Below, piece after piece: positions 26,755 through 36,272 of a stretch of 64,000 nucleotides of DNA (position 1 is the first letter of the stretch; every line of letters begins with the position of its first letter). The notes below the pieces were generated by a model, which was not told where the DNA came from, ran no database searches, and saw nothing but the letters and a program-made list of their open reading frames with translations. A program made the position numbers and the translations under genes. Source of the stretch: Prevotellaceae bacterium UBA6974 (lineage in GTDB: Bacteria; Bacteroidota; Bacteroidia; Bacteroidales; Bacteroidaceae); the NCBI GenBank assembly GCA_002450165.1, contig DJYQ01000048.1:1669-65668 (forward strand), in the 5' to 3' direction.

Positions 26755-27804
26755 ATGATGGAATTCAGCGCACAAATGATAGCGGACCTCGTAGCAGGTA
26801 CGATTGTAGGTGACCCACAGGTCAAAGTGAACGATTTTGCAAAGATTGAGGAAGGAAGACCGGGATGTATAAGCTTCCTGTACAATGACAAATATGAAAA
26901 TCATCTCTATACCACACAGAGCAGTGTGGTCCTGGTGAACAGCGGATTCGAGCCTAAACAGGAAATCAGTGCTACACTGATTAAAGTTGCTGATGCCCGT
27001 GCTGCGGTGACTAAACTGCTGCAGGTATATGAGAGTATGAAACCCAGGAGAGTGGGTATATCCGAACTGGCATTCATCGATCCGACTGCAACAATAGGCA
27101 AGGATGTGTATCTGGCACCATTCGTAGCTATCGGTCCTGGGGCAAAAATCGGAGACAGGTGCGTACTGCATCCCCATGCTACTGTAGGTGCGAATGCCTC
27201 GGTAGGAGAATGCACCGAAATATATTCCAATGCTGTAATCTATCACGACTGCCGTGTAGGCAAGCGTTGCATTCTGCACGCAGGCTGTGTGATAGGTGCC
27301 GATGGTTTCGGGTTTCAGCAAACGGAGAATGGTTACGAAAAGATTCCGCAAATCGGCATTGCCATTATCGAGGACGATGTGGAGATTGGTGCCAACACAT
27401 GCGTTGACCGCGCAGTGATGGGTTCAACGGTAATCCACAGCGGCGTAAAGTTGGACAACCTTGTACAGATAGGGCACAACAACGAGATTGGTTCACATAC
27501 CGTCATGTCTGCCCAAGTAGGAATTGCAGGGACAACAAAAGTTGGTGAATGGTGTATGTTTGGCGGTCAGGTAGGTGTTGCCGGTCAATGTACTGTTGCT
27601 GACAAGACCATGGTCGGAGCACAGTCAGGCATACCTAATACGGTGAAAAAGCCCGGTCAGTTGCTAATGGGCTCACCTGCGATAGAACAGAGGCGTTGGT
27701 GGAGGGCTCAGGCTGTAGTCAAGCAATTGCCTGACATGTGGACAGAACTGAATAGGATGAAGAAGGAGATTGAGGCTCTGAAAAAAGAATTAAACAAAGA
27801 CTGA
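26755..27804 (+). CDS. lpxD: UDP-3-O-acylglucosamine N-acyltransferase
   Basis: Third step of lipid A synthesis: transfers a 3-hydroxyacyl chain from ACP to the amino group of UDP-3-O-acyl-glucosamine. The 349-residue protein has an amino-terminal uridine-binding domain (GCISFLYNDKYENHLYTT). A left-handed beta-helix of hexapeptide repeats spans about 100-310, including VIGADGFGFQQTENGY, the conserved loop with the catalytic His region QIGHNNEIGSH. The carboxy end is a short coiled helix (MKKEIEALKKELNK). An alternative ATG lies at 26758. lpxC starts one base after the stop. Confidence 0.97.
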   Translation: MMEFSAQMIADLVAGTIVGDPQVKVNDFAKIEEGRPGCISFLYNDKYENHLYTTQSSVVLVNSGFEPKQEISATLIKVADARAAVTKLLQVYESMKPRRVGISELAFIDPTATIGKDVYLAPFVAIGPGAKIGDRCVLHPHATVGANASVGECTEIYSNAVIYHDCRVGKRCILHAGCVIGADGFGFQQTENGYEKIPQIGIAIIEDDVEIGANTCVDRAVMGSTVIHSGVKLDNLVQIGHNNEIGSHTVMSAQVGIAGTTKVGEWCMFGGQVGVAGQCTVADKTMVGAQSGIPNTVKKPGQLLMGSPAIEQRRWWRAQAVVKQLPDMWTELNRMKKEIEALKKELNKD

Positions 27805-27805
27805 C

Positions 27806-28708
27806 ATGAGACAACTGACACTGTCCAGGGGATTCTCGCTTTCTGGAAAGGGACTGCACACCGGTCTGGAAATGACTGTGACGTTCCTCCCAGCGCCGGC
27901 AGGGTATGGATACAAGATTTGCCGTACAGACTTGGAGAGCAGGCCCATCTTGGATGCGCTGGCAGAAAACGTAATTGACACGACACGAGGTACAGTACTG
28001 GGAAACGGGAATTTTCGCTGCAGTACAGTGGAACATGCCTTGAGTGCGTTGTATTCTGCAGGAGTTGACAATGTCCTGATAGAGGTCAACGGTCCTGAAT
28101 TTCCTATTCTGGACGGTAGCGCCGAGCCTTATGTAACAAACTTGCGCAAGGTAGGATTGACCGAACAGGAATTGGAGAAGAAATTTCTGGAAATCAAGGA
28201 GCCGATGGAGGTTCGTGACGAAGAGACCGGTTCGACGGTATCAGTTTTTCCCGCAAAGGATTTCCGTCTTACGGTAACCATTGACTTCAACAGCGAATTG
28301 CTACCCATGCAGACCGCCAGTCTGAGCAGTCTGAAAGACTTTGCACGTGAAATAGCAAGTGCGCGCACATTTGTTTTTGTCCGTGATATCCAGCCACTGC
28401 TGGACCTAGGGCTTATCAAGGGCGGTGACCTGGAGAATGCCATTGTCATATACGAGACTGAGACATCGCAGGAAAACATGGACAAGTTGTGCAGACTGAC
28501 AGGCGTAGGGCATTACGATGCAACAGAGTTGGGCTATATGCAGTATAAACCATTGGTTTGGGAAAACGAGCCTGCACGACATAAACTGCTGGACCTGATT
28601 GGTGATCTGTCGTTGGTGGGAATGCCAGTAAAGGGGCATATCGTAGCCACCAAGCCAGGGCACACGATAAACAATATTTTTGCGAGAAAACTGAGAAAAC
28701 TGATATAA
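27806..28708 (+). CDS. lpxC: UDP-3-O-acyl-N-acetylglucosamine deacetylase, stand-alone
   Basis: Zinc-dependent deacetylation, the committed step of lipid A synthesis. The 300-residue protein has the Zn-site motifs STVEHALSAL (Glu and His), HKLLDLIGDLSL (His and Asp) and a terminal GHTINNIFARKL (catalytic His). These cover the whole E. coli-sized enzyme (305 aa). Most Bacteroidota carry a fused LpxC-FabZ of about 460 residues. Here the frame stops right after the LpxC domain, and lpxA begins 29 bp later, so the FabZ dehydratase half is absent from this place. No FabZ remnant fits in the gap. Confidence 0.95.
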   Translation: MRQLTLSRGFSLSGKGLHTGLEMTVTFLPAPAGYGYKICRTDLESRPILDALAENVIDTTRGTVLGNGNFRCSTVEHALSALYSAGVDNVLIEVNGPEFPILDGSAEPYVTNLRKVGLTEQELEKKFLEIKEPMEVRDEETGSTVSVFPAKDFRLTVTIDFNSELLPMQTASLSSLKDFAREIASARTFVFVRDIQPLLDLGLIKGGDLENAIVIYETETSQENMDKLCRLTGVGHYDATELGYMQYKPLVWENEPARHKLLDLIGDLSLVGMPVKGHIVATKPGHTINNIFARKLRKLI

Positions 28709-28737
28709 CCCGTAACCTTTAATCTCACCTGAATTAC

Positions 28738-29505
28738 ATGATTAGTCCATTAGCGTACATACATCCCGAGGCTAAGATAGGCATTAATTGCGATATTGGC
28801 CCATTCTGCTACATTGACAGGAATGTCGTAATCGGAGATAACAACAAATTGATGAACAGCGTGACTGTACTGTACGGGGCACGCATTGGCAACGGGAATA
28901 CCGTATTCCCAGGTGCGGTAATAGGTGCTGTTCCGCAGGACCTGAAATTTGTAGGAGAAGAGACAACGGCCGAGGTAGGTAACGACAACACCATACGCGA
29001 AAACGTAACCATAAACCGTGGAACTGCGGCTAAAGACAGAACTGTGGTGGGCAGCAGGAATCTGCTGATGGAGGGAGTTCACATCGCTCATGACTGCATA
29101 ATAGGCAGTGACTGCATAATAGGCAACGGCACAAAAATGGCTGGTGAAGTTGTTGTGGATGACATGGCGATTATCTCGGCAAACGTGCTGGTTCACCAGT
29201 TCTGCCGTATCGGAAGCTACTGTATGGTTGGAGGTGGAACTCGCACATCACAGGACATACTGCCCTACTCCATGATTGCCCGTGATCCAGCAGCATTCTG
29301 TGGACTTAATACGGTAGGACTGCGTCGGCGTGGATTCGACAGGGACACAATTGACACAATACATAGGGCGTATCAGACAATACTTCAGGGAACCGGACTG
29401 CTGAAGGATTTGCTGGAACGAGTTGAAAGCGAGCAACCTGACAGTCCCGAAATTGCATATATTCTGGAATTCATCCGTACGAGCAAACGAGGATTTATCC
29501 GTTAG
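28738..29505 (+). CDS. lpxA: UDP-N-acetylglucosamine O-acyltransferase
   Basis: First step of lipid A synthesis, acylating the 3-OH of UDP-GlcNAc. The 255-residue protein starts MISPLAYIHPEAKIGINCDI and consists of hexapeptide repeats forming a left-handed beta-helix. It has the LpxA signatures IGAVPQDLKF, VTINRGTAAKDRT, VHIAHDCIIG with the catalytic His, and YSMIARDPAAFCGLNTVGLRRRGF. A carboxy-terminal helical cap follows. Length is normal (E. coli 262). It follows lpxC by 29 bp in the order lpxD-lpxC-lpxA; miaA follows after 28 bp. Confidence 0.97.
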   Translation: MISPLAYIHPEAKIGINCDIGPFCYIDRNVVIGDNNKLMNSVTVLYGARIGNGNTVFPGAVIGAVPQDLKFVGEETTAEVGNDNTIRENVTINRGTAAKDRTVVGSRNLLMEGVHIAHDCIIGSDCIIGNGTKMAGEVVVDDMAIISANVLVHQFCRIGSYCMVGGGTRTSQDILPYSMIARDPAAFCGLNTVGLRRRGFDRDTIDTIHRAYQTILQGTGLLKDLLERVESEQPDSPEIAYILEFIRTSKRGFIR

Positions 29506-29533
29506 GATTATCCCCTGGCTACGAGAAGATATA

Positions 29534-30463
29534 ATGAAACCGCTTCTGGTCGTCATAGCCGGTCCCACAGCCGTAGGTAAAACTGAACTTACACTTCAGT
29601 TGGCAGAAAGAATGAATTGCCCTGTACTGAACTGCGATTCCCGCCAGATATACAAGGGCATGTACATTGGGACAGCCTCGCCAACAAAAGAACAGTTGGC
29701 GAGGGTCAGACATTATTTTACGGGCACGCTGGACCTGGAAGACTATTATAGTGCCGCAAAATACGAGCAGGAGGTACTGAAACTTACGTCTGAACTGTTC
29801 AGAAAGCACAAAGTGCTACTGCTTTCCGGTGGCAGCATGATGTACATTGATGCCGTATGCAATGGCATTGATGATATTCCAAGGGTCTGCGAAGAAATCC
29901 GCAATCAATTGAAAGAGAGACTGGAGAAGGAAGGTCTGGAGCCGTTGCTTGAGGAACTGAGACAACTGGATCCAGACTGTTATGAAACCGTTGATCGCAA
30001 GAACGGAAAAAGGGTCGTACATGCACTGGAGGTCTGCTACTCGACAGGCAAGCCGTATTCTGGTTTCCTGACTCGCAAGACGTTGCGAAGCGACGGAACG
30101 GAAACCGGGAGTGCCGAGAGACCTTTTCGCATACTGAAGATTGGGCTACAAAGACCCCGCGAAGAATTGTTTGCAAGAATAAATGAGCGTGTGGACGAGA
30201 TGATTAATGCCGGACTTCTGCGCGAGGCTGCGCAATTGTATCCAAAACGAGGATTGAATTCCCTGAATACCGTAGGGTACAAGGAAATGTTCAAGGTAAT
30301 TGAAGGAGAATGGGAACTGGGGATGGCTATAGAAAGACTTAAGAAGAACACACGCGTATATGCGAAAAAGCAGATGACATGGTTCATGCATGACAGGAAT
30401 ATGCATTGGTTCCATCCCGATGAAACAGAGAATATATGGTCATTAATTAACGAGAATATATAG
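29534..30463 (+). CDS. miaA: tRNA dimethylallyltransferase
   Basis: Adds the isopentenyl group to A37 of tRNAs reading UNN codons. From the ATG at 29534 the protein is 309 residues and begins MKPLLVVIAGPTAVGKTELT, with the P-loop at 10-17. It continues with CPVLNCDSRQIYKGMYIGTA and the DLEDYYSAAKYEQ loop, then LLSGGSMMYIDAVCNGIDDIP. Late motifs are GLNSLNTVGYKEMF and KKNTRVYAKKQMTWF. The frame is open further upstream into lpxA, but only the start at 29534 places the P-loop at the expected position. It lies between lpxA and the penicillin-binding protein gene, which starts 7 bp later. Confidence 0.96.
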   Translation: MKPLLVVIAGPTAVGKTELTLQLAERMNCPVLNCDSRQIYKGMYIGTASPTKEQLARVRHYFTGTLDLEDYYSAAKYEQEVLKLTSELFRKHKVLLLSGGSMMYIDAVCNGIDDIPRVCEEIRNQLKERLEKEGLEPLLEELRQLDPDCYETVDRKNGKRVVHALEVCYSTGKPYSGFLTRKTLRSDGTETGSAERPFRILKIGLQRPREELFARINERVDEMINAGLLREAAQLYPKRGLNSLNTVGYKEMFKVIEGEWELGMAIERLKKNTRVYAKKQMTWFMHDRNMHWFHPDETENIWSLINENI

Positions 30464-30470
30464 TTACGCC

Positions 30471-32870
30471 ATGAAATTGCTGAAAGCCTTTTGGAAATCC
30501 TTGAATGAATACAGACGAAAGATGTACTCTGGCCCATGGTACAGGAAAATTATTGTTTGGACAGGAACCTTCCTCGTGACTGCAATACTACTCCTGCTTG
30601 CCGTGGACTGCAACTTCCTGTGGCTGTTTGGACGTTCACCGGGCTTCCAAGATATCAAGAACCCTCCCTTGAATGTAGCTAGTGAGGTTTACAGTTCGGA
30701 CGGTGTACTGATGGGCAGATACTTCAACGAGTTGAGGACACCAGTAAAATACGAGGAAATTTCCAAAAAACTGATTGTTACCCTGATAAGTACCGAGGAT
30801 GAACGTTTCTACCAACATCACGGAATAGACTATGCAGGACTGCTGGCTGCAATCAAAGACATGACAAAGGGGCATGCTCGCGGTGCAAGCACAATTACCC
30901 AACAACTGGCAAAAAATCTGTTCCGTGTAAGGACTCAATATAGTACTGGTCTGTTCGGCAAGATTCCCGGACTGAAAATATTGGTCGTCAAGGCTAAGGA
31001 ATGGATAGTGGCAACAAAGTTGGAAATGGTTTACAGCAAGGAAGAAATCTTGACAATGTATTTCAACACCGTTGACTTTGGAAGTTGTGCATTCGGAATC
31101 AAGACGGCCTCGAAAAAGTACTTTGGCACAACGCCTGACAAAATAACATGGGAGCAGGCTGCAACATTGGTAGGACTGTTAAAGGCAACCAGCACATACA
31201 ATCCCATAATCAATCCGGAAAAGAGTCTGGAACGACGGAATGTGGTCCTGCAGAACACCTATGACCACAAAATGATATTTGTCGGAGGAAAAGTTGCGAC
31301 ACAGCAGGTTCTGGACAGTCTGAAAAACACTCCCCTCATCCTGAAAGAGCAGAGTACAGAAAACACATATGACGGAATAGCACCTTATTTCAGACAGGCC
31401 CTGGCAAACTACATTGACAAACTGTGCGAAATGGGCGAAATCCCGGGTTGTGATGCAGAAAACAAACTGGACATCTATGCTGACGGTCTGAAGATATACA
31501 CAACAATAGACTCGCGTATGCAGAAATATGCCGAGGAAGCTTGCTGGAATCAGATGAAACGTATCCAGAACAGTTTTGACGGGCACTGGGGCAAATCTGC
31601 ACCTTGGGTGGATGAAACAGGACATGAGATTCCGGATTTCATCATGGACATTGCAAAAAAGACCTCAAGATACAAATATTTAATGACAAAATATCCTGAC
31701 AACAAGGATAGTATAGAAGCGGACCTGAACAGACCACATAAAGTCAAACTCTTCTCGTATGGAGGCAAAACTGAAAGGGTCATGAGCACATTGGACTCCA
31801 TACGCTATATGGTCAGGTTCATGCACTGCGGACTTGTGGCGATGGAACCTGATACACGCGAAGTCAAAGCTTGGGTTGGAGACATTGACTTCGATTCATG
31901 GAAATACGACAAGGTAACGTCTAGAAGGCAGGCCGGATCGACATTCAAACTGTTTGTATATACCGAAGCCATGAATCAGGGCATGAGCCCCAACAGCACG
32001 GAAACAGACAGCTATATATCGTATCCCGACACTGATGCTGACGGAAATCCAACTACGTGGGCACCGCATAACGCTGATGGCATATATACTAACAGGAGCT
32101 ATACACTGAGGAGGGCATTTGCAAAGAGCATTAATACAATTGCTGTAAAAACCGGCATGAAGGTCGGAATACATAATATAGCCAAGACTGCATACCGCAT
32201 GGGAATCCAGAGTCCGCTGAACGAAACACTGTCACTGAGCCTTGGAAGCAGCGATGTTACGCTCATGGAACTTGTAAACTCGTACAGTACCGTAATTGAC
32301 GACGGAATCTACAACATGCCGGTAATGATTTCAAGAATAGAGGACAATAACGGAAATGTGATTTACAAATCCAGACTGAAAAACGAAAGAGCTATCAGCG
32401 AGGAGTCTGCCAACAAAATGAAATCGATGCTGCAGGGAGGCATGAAGGGTGAAGGCGGAACAATCAGTTCGCTATGGACATGGGTCGGAAAATTTGCAGG
32501 CAGTACGGATTTCGGCGGTAAAACGGGTACAAGCAACAACCATTCGGACGCATGGTTTGTGGGCGTCTCGCCAAAACTGGTCGGTGGCGTATGGGTCGGT
32601 GGTGAATACCGTTGCATTCACTTCCGTAACGGAAAACTGGGACAGGGAAGCAGAACAGCACTCCCTATATTTGGGGAATTCATCGAAAAAGTATTATCTG
32701 ATACAGCATTCACTGAATACAAGTGCCGCTTTGACGGAACAACAGGCTATGATATAGAAATCGCAGAGCCTGACACCACGTCAGTCGATACGCTTGCAAC
32801 CGATTCCGATACTGTTGCGCCAGAGCCAATAAAGTGTCCAATTGACACATCGACTTTGCACATTCACTAA
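30471..32870 (+). CDS. Class A penicillin-binding protein (PBP1a type)
   Basis: Bifunctional peptidoglycan synthase at the inner membrane. The 799-residue protein has a cytoplasmic start, one membrane helix (IIVWTGTFLVTAILLLLAV, about 24-44), and a GT51 transglycosylase domain. GT51 motifs are EDERFYQHHGID (catalytic E109) and GASTITQQLAKNLF. The transpeptidase domain shows S490-x-x-K493 (GSTFK), S553-x-N555 (KSIN) and K684-T-G (GGKTGTSNNHSDAW). The carboxy tail is acidic and Thr/Asp-rich. It is last in the run from purM to here. The next gene starts after a 157-bp gap with its own promoter. Confidence 0.95.
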   Translation: MKLLKAFWKSLNEYRRKMYSGPWYRKIIVWTGTFLVTAILLLLAVDCNFLWLFGRSPGFQDIKNPPLNVASEVYSSDGVLMGRYFNELRTPVKYEEISKKLIVTLISTEDERFYQHHGIDYAGLLAAIKDMTKGHARGASTITQQLAKNLFRVRTQYSTGLFGKIPGLKILVVKAKEWIVATKLEMVYSKEEILTMYFNTVDFGSCAFGIKTASKKYFGTTPDKITWEQAATLVGLLKATSTYNPIINPEKSLERRNVVLQNTYDHKMIFVGGKVATQQVLDSLKNTPLILKEQSTENTYDGIAPYFRQALANYIDKLCEMGEIPGCDAENKLDIYADGLKIYTTIDSRMQKYAEEACWNQMKRIQNSFDGHWGKSAPWVDETGHEIPDFIMDIAKKTSRYKYLMTKYPDNKDSIEADLNRPHKVKLFSYGGKTERVMSTLDSIRYMVRFMHCGLVAMEPDTREVKAWVGDIDFDSWKYDKVTSRRQAGSTFKLFVYTEAMNQGMSPNSTETDSYISYPDTDADGNPTTWAPHNADGIYTNRSYTLRRAFAKSINTIAVKTGMKVGIHNIAKTAYRMGIQSPLNETLSLSLGSSDVTLMELVNSYSTVIDDGIYNMPVMISRIEDNNGNVIYKSRLKNERAISEESANKMKSMLQGGMKGEGGTISSLWTWVGKFAGSTDFGGKTGTSNNHSDAWFVGVSPKLVGGVWVGGEYRCIHFRNGKLGQGSRTALPIFGEFIEKVLSDTAFTEYKCRFDGTTGYDIEIAEPDTTSVDTLATDSDTVAPEPIKCPIDTSTLHIH

Positions 32871-32966
32871 CTTAGCTTTATCTTTCTTTTGCATTTTAAC
32901 TGTTAATTTCTCTTAAAACGGGAGAAGCTAATGTTAACGTACCCGCATTTTTTGGTGGAAAAAACT

Positions 32967-32974
32967 TAAATTTG
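32967..32974 (+). promoter_or_regulatory. Bacteroidota -7 box for the FAS1/SusCD locus
   Basis: TAAATTTG matches TAnnTTTG and lies 53 bp before the ATG at 33028. No good -33 TTG stands at the expected 19-21 bp distance; TTTG at 32951-32954 is only 12 bp upstream. It is the only candidate in the 157-bp gap before the locus. Confidence 0.55.
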
Positions 32975-33027
32975 CTTACATCAAGTGCGTAAAAAGTAAA
33001 AAAACAACAATAACTAAAACTAAGCGT

Positions 33028-36000
33028 ATGAGAAACCGTTTAAGCAAATGGAGCAAGCACACTACAGCCGCCGTGTGTCTCTTGGCTCTCGGCGGGACTT
33101 TCGCTGGATGTAGTGATGACTATGAACTGGACGAGGTGAAACCCTCGTATCTGAATGAAAGCATCTACGAAACCCTCGTAAGCAGCCAAAACCACGAGTA
33201 CTACCTCAGGCTGATTGCCGACCCAGAATTAAACTCAGGCCTACACGAGGGTGAAACACCCGAATTGGTAGAGATTCTGAAGAGGACAGGTTCCAGAACC
33301 GTCTTTGCAGCTGATGATGATGCATGGAAAGCATTTTTTCAGGGTAATTCAAAACTGCCGGTAAGTAATCCCTGGCACAACGCAACCTGCTACGAGAATC
33401 TGTCCAAGGCGCAAAAGCTACTCCTGCTGAATACCAGTATGCTGCCAAATGCCATAGTCATGGAAAATCTGGCAAGCAGCACCGGAATCAAACCAACACG
33501 CGGAGAAACCTTGCGTCATCTGACAAAAGCTGCTCCGACCGACACTATTTCACTGGTTGCAATTTCCGATTTGTTCCAGACAAGGTGGTCTGAAGAAAAG
33601 CAAAAGCAACCTGTGGGCGAAACCAACCATCCTGAAGTTGACCAATGGGCTCGAATCAAGAACGGAGTAATTTACACTCCTGAGAGCAAGATTTTGTTGT
33701 CGCAGGACAGCTCACAGTCAATGATGGTCCACTTTACAAACGAATATATGTCCAGAAACCAGATTTCGGACAATGATTTCCGTATCCTTATGAATGGAGA
33801 AACCCGTTCTACTGGAGACGTTCACATCTATGACGCCAAACTCGACAGTGCTGACATTGTCTGCCAAAACGGATATCTGGAATACACAGCCAAACCGCTG
33901 GTTCCCCTGGCAAATATGTCGGAAATAATCCGCACTAACGGAGAGACAAATATTTTCAGTCACATAATGGAGCGCTTCTCAGTTCCTTTCCACAGCACCG
34001 AACTGGCACGCCAGTACCGACAGTTGCATCCTGAATTCAAGGAAACGGACACTATGTACGTCAAGCGTTACTATTCGGAGCGTTCGTATGGCTCTACTGC
34101 CTCTTACAACCGTGAAATACGCAAGGACTGGAAAGGTCATCTGTTTGCCAATGATGGACTTGCAATCTTGAAATTCGACCCGGGATGGAACGCATACTTC
34201 CCCTATGGAAAAGAAGCTACGCAGGATTTTGGCGCAATCTTTGTTCCAAGCGACAATTCAATGCTCAAGTATTTCCAGGATGGTGGTGGACGCGTTTTGA
34301 TTGAAGAATATACCAAAGAGCCATACAACCCGTCTGAATATGGTACTGACGAGGAAGGTCTGAACAAGCTGTTTGATGATATTGATCAGATTCCGCTGAC
34401 CAACATGGCTAAAATCATCAATCATGGTATGTTCCGTAGTTTCGCAGAATCTGTTCCATCCAAGATGCTGAAATTAAGCGAGGCTGATTCGCAGGAGGAC
34501 ATTTTCAGCGAGGAAGACACCAAGATGGAAACAGAAGGTGGTAATATACACACTGTCAAGCTTGCATGTAACGGTCCTGTATATATAATGAACAATGTAT
34601 ATACACCCTCGGATTTTGACTGTGTTGCCACACCTGCATTTATCAAGAAAGCGTCTGACAATAAAATCATGTACTGGTCAATCTACTCGGACAAGGATCT
34701 GGGAAGCAGTGCCATCATGGGTATCAACTACTACGCATATCTGAAGGCAATGAAGAGTTGCTTTACATTCTTCCTTCCAACAGACAAGGCACTGAAATAC
34801 AACTATGACCCAATGAGCTTCTCCTCCAATGGCTTGGCACGTGTGATGCGTATGCTCTATACTGGCAAGGGAAATTTCCCATTTGTCAACGGCAGTAGCA
34901 AAACACAGAAGGATGAGGAGGGTGCAACATGGTATGTACTTGCCAACTATAATGTCAATACCGGTGTTATCGGCAGTGACCAGACTCTGCAAAAAGTTTC
35001 ACAGAGCGAAATCGTAAACCGTCTGCGCCAGATGCTGGAGCACAACACCATTGTACACGAGACTTTAGGATCGGACTATTATAATAATAACGGACGACTG
35101 GTTCCTAATATCAACGAATCCGAAGATGAATTCTACCTGTCAAAGAACGGAATGGGAATCAGGGTTATCCGCGATAACGGTCAGGTCGTTGCTGCTCAGG
35201 GAGGATTCCAGTGTGAGAACCAGCGTGAGTTCGACATAGAGAATCCACTTGACGAAACAGGTTACAGTCAGGGTGTGCTTTGCGCAAAAGTACAGGCATT
35301 CGGTGATTACAAGAACGGATACACATTCACAATGGATGCTCCATTGATTCCTGCTGCACGTTCTGTATGGAGTGTATTATCCAATGTTCCTCGCGGATTT
35401 AACGGCAGTCAGCAGTCTGAAGCAGAAGGCGCTGCAGAAAACAATCCATACCAGAAGTTCTATGAGATCTGTGACCACCCGGGAATTGACCTTGACGAGG
35501 TGATTAAGAAATCCGGTCTTGTAGATGAGACGAAATACGACATCAACAATGCGGCATCAAAGAAGCAGTTAAATGCTGCGGTTGCAAAATACTCGACATT
35601 CGTGGACAAGTCTGGAGTCGATTACAACGTAAGTTTCTGGCAGAACTACAATTACACTATATTTGCTCCAACAAACGAGGCTATGGACAATGCATACGCA
35701 TACACATATACGGACGAGAAGGGTGAGCATCAGTTCCCGACCTGGGAGGATATCATCACAGACTTTGACAATTGTGATAAAGATGATGAAGGAAACCTGA
35801 TATACAGGGAAGACTCACTCCGTCTCCAGGCTAATATTGTGTGGCTGACAAATTTTGTCCGTCTGCATTTTGCCGATAACAGTGTATTTGCAGACAAATC
35901 CAACCATGACTACGAGATGATATCAAACAGTTTTGACAATCTGCACAACGTCTTTACTAAGTTGTATGTTAAACGTCAGAACGGTGTACTACAAGTTTCT

Positions 36001-36261
36001 ACCAAGAAGGACAGCGGATATGCAGAAACCGTTCCCGAGGTTACTGTTAATGGTATAATACATGACGTAAGAAACATTATGACATGTGACCGGTCTTGTA
36101 GCCAACGCGTTAAAAAGGCAACATCGCTGAATAATATCACTGTTGATGGCAGTAACTATGCTGTCGTTCACATGATTGACGGTTTCCTTATGCCTGAGAG
36201 ACCAGATTTCTCAACAGAGGCCAGGCTGTGTAACTACATTGAGAAATTCAAAATCCGATAA
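33028..36261 (+). CDS. Surface lipoprotein with four FAS1-like (fasciclin) domains
   Basis: A 1077-residue lipoprotein with lipobox GGTFAGC (C28) followed by SDDYELDE, the acidic pattern that directs lipoproteins to the cell surface in this phylum. Four FAS1 H1-type boxes can be seen: TVFAADDDAW (about 91), AIFVPSDNSM (about 402), FTFFLPTDKAL (about 579) and YTIFAPTNEAM (about 876). The last is followed by a matching H2-like end, YAVVHMIDGFLMP. The role is probably adhesion or glycan capture together with the SusC/SusD pair that starts 11 bp downstream. FAS1 domains occur in cell-adhesion and some carbohydrate-binding proteins, but no precise ligand can be read from the sequence. It heads a five-gene series plus the second pair. 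Confidence 0.8.
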   Translation: MRNRLSKWSKHTTAAVCLLALGGTFAGCSDDYELDEVKPSYLNESIYETLVSSQNHEYYLRLIADPELNSGLHEGETPELVEILKRTGSRTVFAADDDAWKAFFQGNSKLPVSNPWHNATCYENLSKAQKLLLLNTSMLPNAIVMENLASSTGIKPTRGETLRHLTKAAPTDTISLVAISDLFQTRWSEEKQKQPVGETNHPEVDQWARIKNGVIYTPESKILLSQDSSQSMMVHFTNEYMSRNQISDNDFRILMNGETRSTGDVHIYDAKLDSADIVCQNGYLEYTAKPLVPLANMSEIIRTNGETNIFSHIMERFSVPFHSTELARQYRQLHPEFKETDTMYVKRYYSERSYGSTASYNREIRKDWKGHLFANDGLAILKFDPGWNAYFPYGKEATQDFGAIFVPSDNSMLKYFQDGGGRVLIEEYTKEPYNPSEYGTDEEGLNKLFDDIDQIPLTNMAKIINHGMFRSFAESVPSKMLKLSEADSQEDIFSEEDTKMETEGGNIHTVKLACNGPVYIMNNVYTPSDFDCVATPAFIKKASDNKIMYWSIYSDKDLGSSAIMGINYYAYLKAMKSCFTFFLPTDKALKYNYDPMSFSSNGLARVMRMLYTGKGNFPFVNGSSKTQKDEEGATWYVLANYNVNTGVIGSDQTLQKVSQSEIVNRLRQMLEHNTIVHETLGSDYYNNNGRLVPNINESEDEFYLSKNGMGIRVIRDNGQVVAAQGGFQCENQREFDIENPLDETGYSQGVLCAKVQAFGDYKNGYTFTMDAPLIPAARSVWSVLSNVPRGFNGSQQSEAEGAAENNPYQKFYEICDHPGIDLDEVIKKSGLVDETKYDINNAASKKQLNAAVAKYSTFVDKSGVDYNVSFWQNYNYTIFAPTNEAMDNAYAYTYTDEKGEHQFPTWEDIITDFDNCDKDDEGNLIYREDSLRLQANIVWLTNFVRLHFADNSVFADKSNHDYEMISNSFDNLHNVFTKLYVKRQNGVLQVSTKKDSGYAETVPEVTVNGIIHDVRNIMTCDRSCSQRVKKATSLNNITVDGSNYAVVHMIDGFLMPERPDFSTEARLCNYIEKFKIR

Positions 36262-36272
36262 ATACTATTACC

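Noticed and set aside
28708..28737. Frameshift hiding a FabZ domain after lpxC
   Set aside because: Only 29 bases separate lpxC and lpxA, too few for any FabZ remnant in any frame.
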